Assembly (NCBI RefSeq): GCF_001591405.1
Contig: NZ_BCUV01000006.1
Location: 434,001-498,000, forward strand
Reading direction: 5' to 3'
DNA: 64,000 bases
From: Janibacter terrae NBRC 107853
GTDB lineage: Bacteria; Actinomycetota; Actinomycetes; Actinomycetales; Dermatophilaceae
Under the pieces are notes generated by a model, which worked only from the letters and a program-made list of their open reading frames with translations, did no database searches and had not been told where the DNA came from. A program made the position numbers and the translations under genes. This document shows, in pieces, positions 51,648 through 58,915 of this stretch; the first letter of the stretch is position 1; each line of letters opens with the position of its first letter.

Positions 51648-51837
51648 GCAACAGCCGCCACACCAGGCCCGCCACGCACACGATCGCGAGCAGCAGGAAC
51701 GCGGCGCCGACGTTGTCCTGACCTGCAGCTACTGCGACGGCACGCAGCACCCAGAACCCCAGGATCAACAGCAGCCAAGTCCGCGCCGACCAGCCATCCC
51801 GCTGGGCGGGTCCCTCTTCGACAGTCATGCCCAACAC
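51637..51837 (-). CDS. Small membrane protein on the minus strand
   Basis: The 66-residue product has two hydrophobic helices (WLLLILGFWVLRAVAVAAG and AFLLLAIVCVAGLVWRLL). The start is uncertain (ATG at 51837 or 51828). It overlaps the start of the downstream zinc-motif ORF, suggesting a two-gene leftward unit within the head genes. It could be a lysogeny-expressed membrane peptide. Confidence 0.45.
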   Translation of the reverse strand: MLGMTVEEGPAQRDGWSARTWLLLILGFWVLRAVAVAAGQDNVGAAFLLLAIVCVAGLVWRLLRGR

Positions 51838-51863
51838 GATCCCACGCCGAGGAGGCGACCGCC

Positions 51864-53132
51864 ATGCCCAAGCGCATCACCGAGGCGTCCACCCTGACCG
51901 TCACCGAGTCCCCCACCCCCGGACGCATCAGGCTCCAGCTGATCGACGCCGGATGGGGCTCCTCGGGCTACTACTCCCCTCAGGTCCTCGAGAACGCCGC
52001 CAACGAGCAGGTCTTCCCCGCCGGCACCCACATTTTCTTCGACCACCCCTCCGAGTCCGAGCGTCACGACCGCCCCGAGCGGTCCGTGCGCGACCTCGCG
52101 ATGGTCCTCGACGAGGACGCCACCTACGACCCGGCGACCACGGCCCTCGTCGCCGAAGCGAAGGTCATCGGCCCCTACCGCGACCTCGTCACCGACCCGG
52201 TGTTCATGGAAGCCGTCGGCATGAGCATCCGCGCCGCCGCCGACACCACCGTCGGTGAGGCCGAAGGCCGCAAGGGCACGATCGTCACCCAGCTCATCGA
52301 GGGCGTGTCCGTGGATCTCGTCACCCGCGCCGGCCGCGGCGGGCGGATCCTGGCCGCGGTCGAGTCCGCTCGCGCGCAGGTCCGCGAGGCCCGCGCCAAC
52401 GACACCCGCGACGCGCTGCACGGCGCCGTCAAGGCCGCGCACGGCGGCGACGAGACGTGGACGTGGGTCCGCGACTTCGACCCCGACGCCGGCCTCGTCT
52501 ACTTCGAGGTCGAGGACGACGAGCAGATGCGCACCTACCAGCAGCCCTACGAGCTCGCCGACGACGGCACCGCGTCCCTGACCGGTGAGCCCGTCGAGGT
52601 TCGCGTCTCCACCAGCTACGTGCCCGTGGGCGCCGACAACGGCGCCCCCACAGATGTCCCGGCACCCGCCGGACAGTCCACAGCCACCGAATCTGAGGAG
52701 ATGAACATGGCTACCACCCAGATCGAGGAGTCGCAGCTCGCGGCCCTCCGTCAGGACGCCGAGCGGGTGCCCACGCTCGAGTCCGAGCGCGACACCGCCA
52801 CCGCCCGCGCCGAGGCCGCCGAGGCCCGCGTCGCCGCGTTCGAGCGCCGCGAGGCCATCGACCGCGTCGTCAACAGCGTCGAGGGACACGACACCCTCAA
52901 CGCGCTCGAGCGTCGCGGCATCACCGCCGACGCCCTCCAGGCCGACGAGCTCGACGAGGACGCCCTGCGTACCGCCGTCGAGTCCGCCGTCGCTGACCGC
53001 GCCGCCGCCCAGGGCGCCGGCCGCATCACCGGCTTCGGCGCCACCGAGTCCACCGGCGACAAGATCACCGCCACCGAGTCCACCCGGAGCGTCCTGTCCG
53101 CGTTCCGCATCCCCGCCACCCAGGAGGGCTGA
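51864..53132 (+). CDS. Capsid maturation protease fused to scaffold-like domain
   Basis: The 422-residue protein has an N-terminal domain (IRLQLIDAGWGSSGYYSPQV, then FDHPSESERHDRPERSVRDL, VIGPYRDLVTDPVFMEAVGM, GVSVDLVTRAGRGG), a pattern found in actinophage prohead proteases. The C-terminal 140 residues are coiled-coil and Ala/Glu-rich (QLAALRQDAERVPTLESERD), typical of scaffold. An internal start at 52707 could yield scaffold alone. It precedes the decoration and capsid genes. Confidence 0.8.
   Translation: MPKRITEASTLTVTESPTPGRIRLQLIDAGWGSSGYYSPQVLENAANEQVFPAGTHIFFDHPSESERHDRPERSVRDLAMVLDEDATYDPATTALVAEAKVIGPYRDLVTDPVFMEAVGMSIRAAADTTVGEAEGRKGTIVTQLIEGVSVDLVTRAGRGGRILAAVESARAQVREARANDTRDALHGAVKAAHGGDETWTWVRDFDPDAGLVYFEVEDDEQMRTYQQPYELADDGTASLTGEPVEVRVSTSYVPVGADNGAPTDVPAPAGQSTATESEEMNMATTQIEESQLAALRQDAERVPTLESERDTATARAEAAEARVAAFERREAIDRVVNSVEGHDTLNALERRGITADALQADELDEDALRTAVESAVADRAAAQGAGRITGFGATESTGDKITATESTRSVLSAFRIPATQEG
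52695..52709 (+). promoter_or_regulatory. Internal ribosome site for a separate scaffold
   Basis: GAGGAG at 52695-52700 lies 6 nt before the in-frame ATG at 52707. Initiation there would give a 141-residue product that matches the coiled-coil part only, as lambda Nu3 does inside gene C. Confidence 0.55.
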
Positions 53133-53135
53133 CCC

Positions 53136-53504
53136 ATGAAGAACGAGTACATGCGCCCCGCCGCCGAGCTGTCCCTCCCGGTCGTCGCCGGCACCAAGTC
53201 CGGTGACCCCGTCCGTGTCGGCGCAATCAACGGCGTCGCCGCCACCAACATCGGCGAGGGCGGCAACGCCGCCGGCAACGCGTCCGTCATCACCGACGCC
53301 CGCTCCTACACGTACGAGGTCGGCGGCGCCATCGCCGGCCCGTTCACCCCGGTCTACCTGACCGCACGCGCCGGCGCGACCGCCCCGGTGCTGTCCACCA
53401 CCGGAACCGGCGCACCGTGGGGCTACACCGTCCCCAAGGTCGGCGAGACCGGTCAGCGCGCCGGGACCTCCGGCGTCGCCGTCGTCCGTCCCGCCCAGGT
53501 CTGA
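53136..53504 (+). CDS. Capsid decoration (DUF2190-like) protein
   Basis: The 122-residue protein is Gly/Ala/Val-rich and beta-strand-rich: ELSLPVVAGTKSGDPVRVGA, GNASVITDARSYTYEVGGAI, and a repeat-like GPFTPVYLTARAGAT. This is the pattern of DUF2190 head decoration proteins. It lies between the protease and the major capsid gene. Confidence 0.72.
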   Translation: MKNEYMRPAAELSLPVVAGTKSGDPVRVGAINGVAATNIGEGGNAAGNASVITDARSYTYEVGGAIAGPFTPVYLTARAGATAPVLSTTGTGAPWGYTVPKVGETGQRAGTSGVAVVRPAQV

Positions 53505-53515
53505 GGAGGACCACC

Positions 53516-54631
53516 ATGACCAACCACATCAAGGCCCTGGCCGAGTCCTTCGGCATCGCCGACCTCGCCACCCCCCTGCGGCGCCTCGGCCTGTCCGAGT
53601 CCGACATCGACGACACCGCGCGGCTCCTCGGGCTCGCCTGGAACGGCGACCACCGCGCCCGCACGGCCGTCAACGAGGCCCTCACCACGAGCGACCTGTT
53701 CGTCTCCGCCTCCGGGGAGGTCTTCGACCGCGCCCTCATGGCCGAGTACGAGCGGATGCCCGTGCAGTGGTCGAAGATCAGCTCGCGCACCACCGTCAAC
53801 GACTTCCGCCCGAAGAAGCTCGTCGACCTCATCGGTGGCCGCGGCGTCCTCTCCCGCGTCCCGGAGCACACGAACTACCCGGAGGCCTCCCAGTCGTCCG
53901 CGGAGTCCGAGATCCGGGTCGAGAAGTACGGCGAGCAGTACGGCTACACCTTCGAGGCCCGCAAGAACGACCGCCTCAACGAGCTGCAGCGCATCCCCTC
54001 CGGGTTCGCCGCGAAGGCCCGCGCCACCGAGGACTACGCCACGCTCTCCGCGCTGGCCAACCCCGTCACCGGCGCCCCGAGCACGGCGTTCTTCAAGCCC
54101 GCCAACCGCAACATCTGGACCGGCGCGCTCACCGCGGAGAACGTGCAGGCCGGCCTGACCGCGCTGCGCACCCAGCGCGACACCGACGGCAACCTGCTCT
54201 ACCCGGGCGAACTGCACGTCGTCGTCGGCCCCGCGCTCGAGTTCACGGCACGGCGCATCTTCGGCGCGCAGCAGATCCGCACCACCACCGGTGGCGTGGA
54301 GGTCGTCGAGGCCAACCCGCTGGCGGGCACGTCGTGGACGGTCATGGACAACCTGCCGGGCACGGCGTGGTTCATCCTGCCGAAGCCGACCGCCGCCCGC
54401 CCGGCGCTCTTCACCGCGTTCCTCGCGGGCGAGGAGACGCCGGACCTGCGGGTCAAGAAGGACCAGGGCGTGTCCACCAGCGGTGGCGACGTCCCGGTCG
54501 AGGGTGGGTCGTTCGACGACGACACCATCTACTACCGGGTGCGTCACATCACCGGCGGTGCCCCCGGCGACCCGAAGTTCACCTTCGCGTCCGACGGCAC
54601 GGGCACGACGCTGGCCAAGGCCGGGTGGTGA
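53516..54631 (+). CDS. Major capsid protein
   Basis: The 371-residue protein has an N-terminal segment (about 1-75) that may be removed on maturation and a core resembling Mu-type capsid proteins (VNDFRPKKLVDLIGGRGVLS, YTFEARKNDRLNELQRIPSG, LHVVVGPALEFTARRIFGAQ). The ATG at 53516 has GAGGAGGAC upstream. Its position between decoration and connector genes supports the call. Confidence 0.87.
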   Translation: MTNHIKALAESFGIADLATPLRRLGLSESDIDDTARLLGLAWNGDHRARTAVNEALTTSDLFVSASGEVFDRALMAEYERMPVQWSKISSRTTVNDFRPKKLVDLIGGRGVLSRVPEHTNYPEASQSSAESEIRVEKYGEQYGYTFEARKNDRLNELQRIPSGFAAKARATEDYATLSALANPVTGAPSTAFFKPANRNIWTGALTAENVQAGLTALRTQRDTDGNLLYPGELHVVVGPALEFTARRIFGAQQIRTTTGGVEVVEANPLAGTSWTVMDNLPGTAWFILPKPTAARPALFTAFLAGEETPDLRVKKDQGVSTSGGDVPVEGGSFDDDTIYYRVRHITGGAPGDPKFTFASDGTGTTLAKAGW

Positions 54632-54633
54632 GC

Positions 54634-55011
54634 ATGGCGAAGACCGTGAAGTTCGTTCACGTCGTCGACGCCGAGGGCCACCCGATCGATGGCTTCACCG
54701 ACCCGGTGCCCTCGCACTGGATCGACTCCGACCTGCTCCCCGAGGGCACGAAGGAGGCCCCGGCGCCCGAGGTCCACGAGCAGTCCACCAACGTCGACGA
54801 GCTCACCGCGCGCGTGGCGGACCTCGAGGCCGAGAACGCGTCCCTGCGCGCGCAGCTCGAGGACCAGGGCCAGGTGGACGTGCCTGCCGGCAACGCGTCG
54901 ACTGAGGTGTGGGCGGCGTGGGCCGTCGAGCACCGCGGCGCCAAGGAGGAGGACGTCAAGGGCAAGTCCCGTGACGAGCTCCGCGAGCAGTACGGGCCGC
55001 AGTCCAGCTGA
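54634..55011 (+). CDS. Phage structural or assembly protein, coiled coil
   Basis: This 125-residue protein has an N-terminal beta pair (KTVKFVHVVDAEGHPIDGFT), a coiled coil (DELTARVADLEAENASLRAQ) and a SAP-like C-terminus (VKGKSRDELREQYGP). It follows the capsid gene by 2 nt. A GTG at 54628 is an alternative start. Its function is unknown. Confidence 0.6.
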   Translation: MAKTVKFVHVVDAEGHPIDGFTDPVPSHWIDSDLLPEGTKEAPAPEVHEQSTNVDELTARVADLEAENASLRAQLEDQGQVDVPAGNASTEVWAAWAVEHRGAKEEDVKGKSRDELREQYGPQSS

Positions 55012-55188
55012 CGCGCTTCTCTCGCCCCTCGGCCTGACCGGTCGGGGGGTGGGGGTGGCGCGTCAACACGGGACCCCCGCCCGACTGGACATCACCGACT
55101 CGTGAAGGTCCGTTCGGGGCGCTTCCTTTCCGCCCTGCCATGAACGTTCCTGCGCGCCAACCCCTTCCACCACGAGAGGAGCCTCGCC

Positions 55189-55554
55189 GTGGCTGACATC
55201 GACGACGTCCGCTTCCTGATCGCCGACCTCGACCCGACCGACCAGCTCCTGCCCGACTCGCAGCTCCAGGCCGCGCTCACCGCGGAGGGCGGGTCAGTCC
55301 TGCTCGCCGCGGCCCGCTGCCTCGACGCGATCGCCGTGTCCGAGGTGCTCGTCGGCAAGAAGATCCGCACGCAGGACCTGCAGACCGACGGCGTGGCCGT
55401 CGCGCGGGAGCTGCGGGAGCAGGCCGCCGCGCTGCGCGCCCGGGCCCGCGACGAGGACCCCGACCTGGGGGGCTTCGATGGGTTCGACCTGGCGCCGGTG
55501 GTGCGTGACGGGCGACGTCCCGAGCACACGAACGACACCGTGTGGGGCCTGTAG
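55189..55554 (+). CDS. Head-tail adaptor (gp6-like connector)
   Basis: The 121-residue all-helical protein (DDVRFLIADLDPTDQLLPDS, GSVLLAAARCLDAIAVSEVL) fits the size and helix pattern of gp6/gp15 adaptors that attach below the portal. A GTG start is used, with GAGAGGAG upstream. The spacer at 55012-55188 contains a G-rich run (around 55047-55066) and no supported gene. Confidence 0.75.
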   Translation: MADIDDVRFLIADLDPTDQLLPDSQLQAALTAEGGSVLLAAARCLDAIAVSEVLVGKKIRTQDLQTDGVAVARELREQAAALRARARDEDPDLGGFDGFDLAPVVRDGRRPEHTNDTVWGL

Positions 55555-55556
55555 CC

Positions 55557-56033
55557 ATGCCCTTCCCCGGCACTCGCGTCGTGCCCACCGGGTGGTCCCG
55601 CCATCACCAGCCCGTCGCCTCCGGCGGCATGAACGCCGCCTGCGTCATCACCGACCCCGCCCACGCCACCCCCGGCGCGTGGGACGACACCACCGGCACC
55701 TACGCCCCGTCCGCCCCCTTCGTCCTCCTGCCGCCCCCCGACGGCCCCGAGGAGGACGGGTGGCCCTGCCGCGTGCAAGCCATCCAGTCCGACCAAGACG
55801 CCGAGCAGGCCGGCCAGGCCTCCACCACCCGCCGCTACCTCGTGCAGCTCCACGACCCTGACCTGACCACGCTCCCCGACCTCGAGCAGGGCCACGTCGT
55901 CACGATCGTCACCGCCATCAACGACCCGCACCTGACCGGCCTGGACCTCGTCGTGGAGGACGTGCAGCACGGCTCCGAGCGGTTCACCCGCGACCTTGTC
56001 TGCACCCACAACCAGCAGCCACCCACCAGCTGA
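55557..56033 (+). CDS. Head closure protein (DUF6093-like)
   Basis: The 158-residue protein has the TGWSRHHQPVASGGMNAACV start and VQLHDPDLTTLPDLEQGHVV beta core seen in DUF6093 phage proteins, which occupy the head-closure slot in actinophages. It starts 2 nt after the adaptor stop. Confidence 0.65.
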   Translation: MPFPGTRVVPTGWSRHHQPVASGGMNAACVITDPAHATPGAWDDTTGTYAPSAPFVLLPPPDGPEEDGWPCRVQAIQSDQDAEQAGQASTTRRYLVQLHDPDLTTLPDLEQGHVVTIVTAINDPHLTGLDLVVEDVQHGSERFTRDLVCTHNQQPPTS

Positions 56034-56046
56034 GGAGGGGTCCATC

Positions 56047-56406
56047 GTGGCGACCACGACCGGCATCCTCGAGTACCAGGCCGCGATGCGTCTGGCGTCC
56101 GCGACCGTCGGCGCCCGCGCTGCCGCTGCCACCAGGCGGACCGCCGCAGCGATCGAGCGGGACGCGAAGACCCTCGCGCCCGTGGACACCGGCAACCTGC
56201 GGGCCAGCGGCGGCACCGAGTACGCCGGCGACGGCCGCCACGGCGTCATGACCGCCTCCGTGGGGTTCACCGCCAGCTACGCGATGTACGTCGAGCAGGG
56301 CACCTCCCGCGCGGCCGCGCAACCGTTCCTCGCGCCCGCCACCGACCGGCACGTGCCCGGGTGGACCGCTGCCCTCGAACGCATCGCGGGAGGTGGCCTC
56401 ACGTGA
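56047..56406 (+). CDS. HK97 gp10-like neck protein
   Basis: The 119-residue protein has the family pattern AIERDAKTLAPVDTGNLRAS, VGFTASYAMYVEQGT and AQPFLAPAT. Gp10-type proteins join tail to head. A GTG start is preceded by GAGGAGGGG. It overlaps the next gene by 4 nt. Confidence 0.85.
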   Translation: MATTTGILEYQAAMRLASATVGARAAAATRRTAAAIERDAKTLAPVDTGNLRASGGTEYAGDGRHGVMTASVGFTASYAMYVEQGTSRAAAQPFLAPATDRHVPGWTAALERIAGGGLT

Positions 56407-56894
56407 CCTCAAGCCGCGAACTCCACGACGCCCTCGTCCGCGCCCTCGAGCCCGTCACACGGTGGCGCCACCCAGCACCGGGCGACGGGCCCCCGGTGCG
56501 CGTCAACGAGGTCGGGCTCGACGTGTGGGAGAACCACGTCGGCGACGCCCGCATCGACCCCGACGGCACCGCCCACGCCTACCTGTTCCTCCAGACCTCC
56601 CCCGGCGGCCGCAACCACACCCGCGCCGTCGCCGCCACCACCCTCACCCGATGGCGGCCCATCCTCACGTTCGCCGGCGGCACCCCCGCCAAGACCCGGT
56701 GGGGCATCGACCACGCCCGCCCCCTCCTCGACGGTCTCACCCTCACCACCGTCGACGGCCGCGAACTCACCGCGCCCCTCCACGAAGGCTTCACCGCCTT
56801 CGACGACTACGACCCCGGCCCGCTGCGGCTGGACCAAGACCCCAGCCCTCCGCGCTGGTACGTGCCCATCCAGTACGCCACCCAGGCGTCCTGA
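56403..56894 (+). CDS. Tail terminator-like protein
   Basis: The 163-residue protein contains beta strands (YLFLQTSPGGRNHTRAVAA, ILTFAGGTPAKTRWGID) and matches in size and position the tail terminator that caps the tube. It lacks a motif of its own, so the call rests on gene order. Confidence 0.6.
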   Translation: MTSSRELHDALVRALEPVTRWRHPAPGDGPPVRVNEVGLDVWENHVGDARIDPDGTAHAYLFLQTSPGGRNHTRAVAATTLTRWRPILTFAGGTPAKTRWGIDHARPLLDGLTLTTVDGRELTAPLHEGFTAFDDYDPGPLRLDQDPSPPRWYVPIQYATQAS

Positions 56895-56933
56895 CCCCAC
56901 CCATCCGAATCTCGCCCTGAGGAGGGCCCACGC

Positions 56934-57263
56934 ATGAGCGACACCAAGCACCCGCTCGAGGTGGTGCGCGTCAAGGACCCCAGCACCGGGGCCGAGTACA
57001 ACGCCACCCGCGCGCACGCCAGCAACATCCACGCCAAGGTCCTCGAGGGGGAACCGGTCGTCGACAAGCACGGCCGCCCCCGCGCCTCGCACCCCGCGCC
57101 GGGCAAGGCCCGCACCGACCTCGCCGGCCAGACCGTCATCAGCGAGAAGTCCACGCACGAGGAGCTCGACGCTGCCGCCGCCGAGCGCGGCGTGGACCTG
57201 ACCGGTGCCACGACCAAGGCCGACAAGGTCGCCGCCATCACCTCCGCCACGAAGGAGAACTGA
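56934..57263 (+). CDS. Small phage structural protein
   Basis: The 109-residue protein has a beta N-terminus (HPLEVVRVKDPSTGAEYNAT) and a SAP-like helical C-terminus (STHEELDAAAAERGVDLTGA). A similar short motif ends the protein at 54634. It lies directly before the tail tube gene. The function is unknown. Confidence 0.6.
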   Translation: MSDTKHPLEVVRVKDPSTGAEYNATRAHASNIHAKVLEGEPVVDKHGRPRASHPAPGKARTDLAGQTVISEKSTHEELDAAAAERGVDLTGATTKADKVAAITSATKEN

Positions 57264-57265
57264 CC

Positions 57266-57796
57266 ATGGTCCTCAACGTCCCCTCCGGCATCACCGCAGC
57301 CGGCAAGCTGTCCCTGACCATCGTGCCCCGCGCCGGCATCGCCAACCTCGCCGCGATCACCCAGACCGAGGTCAACGCGGTCGGCGCCGTCAACGTCTCC
57401 TGCGTCCTGCAGGGCGACGGGTACGGCCGCTCCACCAGCGAGTCCACCGGCACCGGCCGCCGCGCCTGCGAGGAGTACGAGTACGACATCCCCGGCACGA
57501 AGAAGACCGAGTTCGACCAGACCCGGTTCGTGTACGACCCGCAGGACCCCATCGCCGCCGTGTCCATCGCCTACGCCGCGCTCACCGAGGGCGAGGAGTA
57601 CGTCCTGATCGAACGGTTCGGCATCTCCGGCAAGCAGGAGCTCGTCACCGGCGACATCTACTCCGCGTACCCGGTGCGCCTGTCCATCAAGGAGGGCCTG
57701 GTGCCCGGCGGTGAGGGCGAGCTCGAGTTCTACGCCCAGTTCCGCTCCACCGGCTCCCCCGCCCGGGACAAGGCCATCGTCGCCGGCGGCGTCTGA
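57266..57796 (+). CDS. Major tail tube protein
   Basis: The 176-residue beta-rich protein (GKLSLTIVPRAGIANLAAIT, DQTRFVYDPQDPIAAVSIAY, GDIYSAYPVRLSIKEGLVPG) lies between the tail terminator and the tail assembly chaperones, where siphoviruses encode the tube subunit. Confidence 0.78.
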   Translation: MVLNVPSGITAAGKLSLTIVPRAGIANLAAITQTEVNAVGAVNVSCVLQGDGYGRSTSESTGTGRRACEEYEYDIPGTKKTEFDQTRFVYDPQDPIAAVSIAYAALTEGEEYVLIERFGISGKQELVTGDIYSAYPVRLSIKEGLVPGGEGELEFYAQFRSTGSPARDKAIVAGGV

Positions 57797-57905
57797 CCGC
57801 TCCCTTGAACGCCGGTGGCTGCCGTTGGGCACGGCGGCAGCCACCGGTCCAAGCATCTTCCCTTCGTGCCCGCCCCGTGCCCCACCCTCACCAAGGAGAT
57901 CCGTC

Positions 57906-58541
57906 GTGCCCGACACCACCACCCCCCAGGCCGCCAAGCCCAAGCCCGCCGACCTCGACCAGTTCGACTTCGACGCGTTCATCGCCGGCGTCGTCAACCC
58001 CACCAAGACCGTCGCCATCGCCCAGAACCGCGCCCTCGGCCAGCAGATCCAGGAGCAGCTCCGCGAGATCCTCGTCCTGGAGCGTGAGCAGGTCGACGCC
58101 AAGGCCGAGGGCCGTCCCGCGAAGCGTCGCGCGGCCACCACGGAGTCCCCCGAGCTGGAAGAGGCCCGCGCCCGCCTGGTCGACCTGGAGGAGCAGGCCA
58201 AGTCCACGTTCGTCTACGTGCGCGTGGAGGGCCTGACCCGCGCGACCCGCCGGCAGGCCGCCGCCGACGCGAAGGCCGGCAACGGCGAGCTCGACGAGTA
58301 CAACCAGTCCGCGATCGCGCACTGCGCGCAGGTCTACAAGCTCGACCCCCGCGTCCACCCGGACGCCCCCGGGCAGGTGCTGACCCTCGAGCAGTGGGGC
58401 GTCATGGCCGAGAAGATCGGCGCCCTGCAGTGGGAGGCGATCATCGACGCCCTCAACGATGCGACCGCCGCCGGGGTGGAGCCGGATTTCTCGCAGCCGC
58501 CCTCTGCCTCCCCCGCTGGAGACACCTCCTCCAAGAGCTGA
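57906..58541 (+). CDS. Tail assembly chaperone, frame 0 product
   Basis: The 211-residue helical and acidic protein starts at a GTG with AAGGAG upstream. DLDQFDFDAFIAGVVNPTKT begins a typical actinophage chaperone. It lies just before the tape measure gene, and a second open frame in -1 continues past its stop to 58888, the classic gpG/gpGT arrangement. Confidence 0.82.
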   Translation: MPDTTTPQAAKPKPADLDQFDFDAFIAGVVNPTKTVAIAQNRALGQQIQEQLREILVLEREQVDAKAEGRPAKRRAATTESPELEEARARLVDLEEQAKSTFVYVRVEGLTRATRRQAAADAKAGNGELDEYNQSAIAHCAQVYKLDPRVHPDAPGQVLTLEQWGVMAEKIGALQWEAIIDALNDATAAGVEPDFSQPPSASPAGDTSSKS

Positions 58542-58888
58542 GAGCAGCCCGCTCCATCGGGCAGCCGCTGTCCGTCCTGCGCGGGCAGCGGCGCCCCGGA
58601 GCGAAGTGGCGGCGCCGCGACCGGCTCCTCCTCCTCGCCTTGCAGGCCTACGAAGACGACCTGTGCCCCTCCTGCGGCACGCCCCGCACCTACGCGATGG
58701 ACCCCGACGCGGCCGGCCACCTCCACGTCCACGGCGCCACCTGCCAAGGGTGCGCGGCCCTGGAGCGGGAGGACAAGCGCCGCGGTGACCGGCCGGCACC
58801 TCCTGGGCACCGCCAGTACGTCACGCCCGACAAGGTCCTCGAGCACGCGATGACATACCCGATCCACGTACCGCCCTTCCACGCCTGA
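58512..58888 (+). CDS. Tail assembly chaperone extension by -1 frameshift
   Basis: The -1 frame adds about 125 residues (WRHLLQELRAARSIGQPLSV, then a zinc-like CPSCGTPRTYAM and CQGCAALE) after the frame 0 product. A C-run at 58510-58514, in codons TCC CCC GCT, allows the P-site tRNA to re-pair one base back. This frame has no good independent start. The Cys motif is unusual for such extensions. Confidence 0.68.
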
Positions 58889-58915
58889 CCGAACCACCCC
58901 CGGAAGGGAGGGCCC

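Noticed and set aside
55012-55188. Small coding gene in the spacer before the head-tail adaptor
   Set aside because: Only an 18-codon frame (ATG at 55140) overlaps the next start. It has no motif, and the G-rich segment fits a structured leader or terminator as well.
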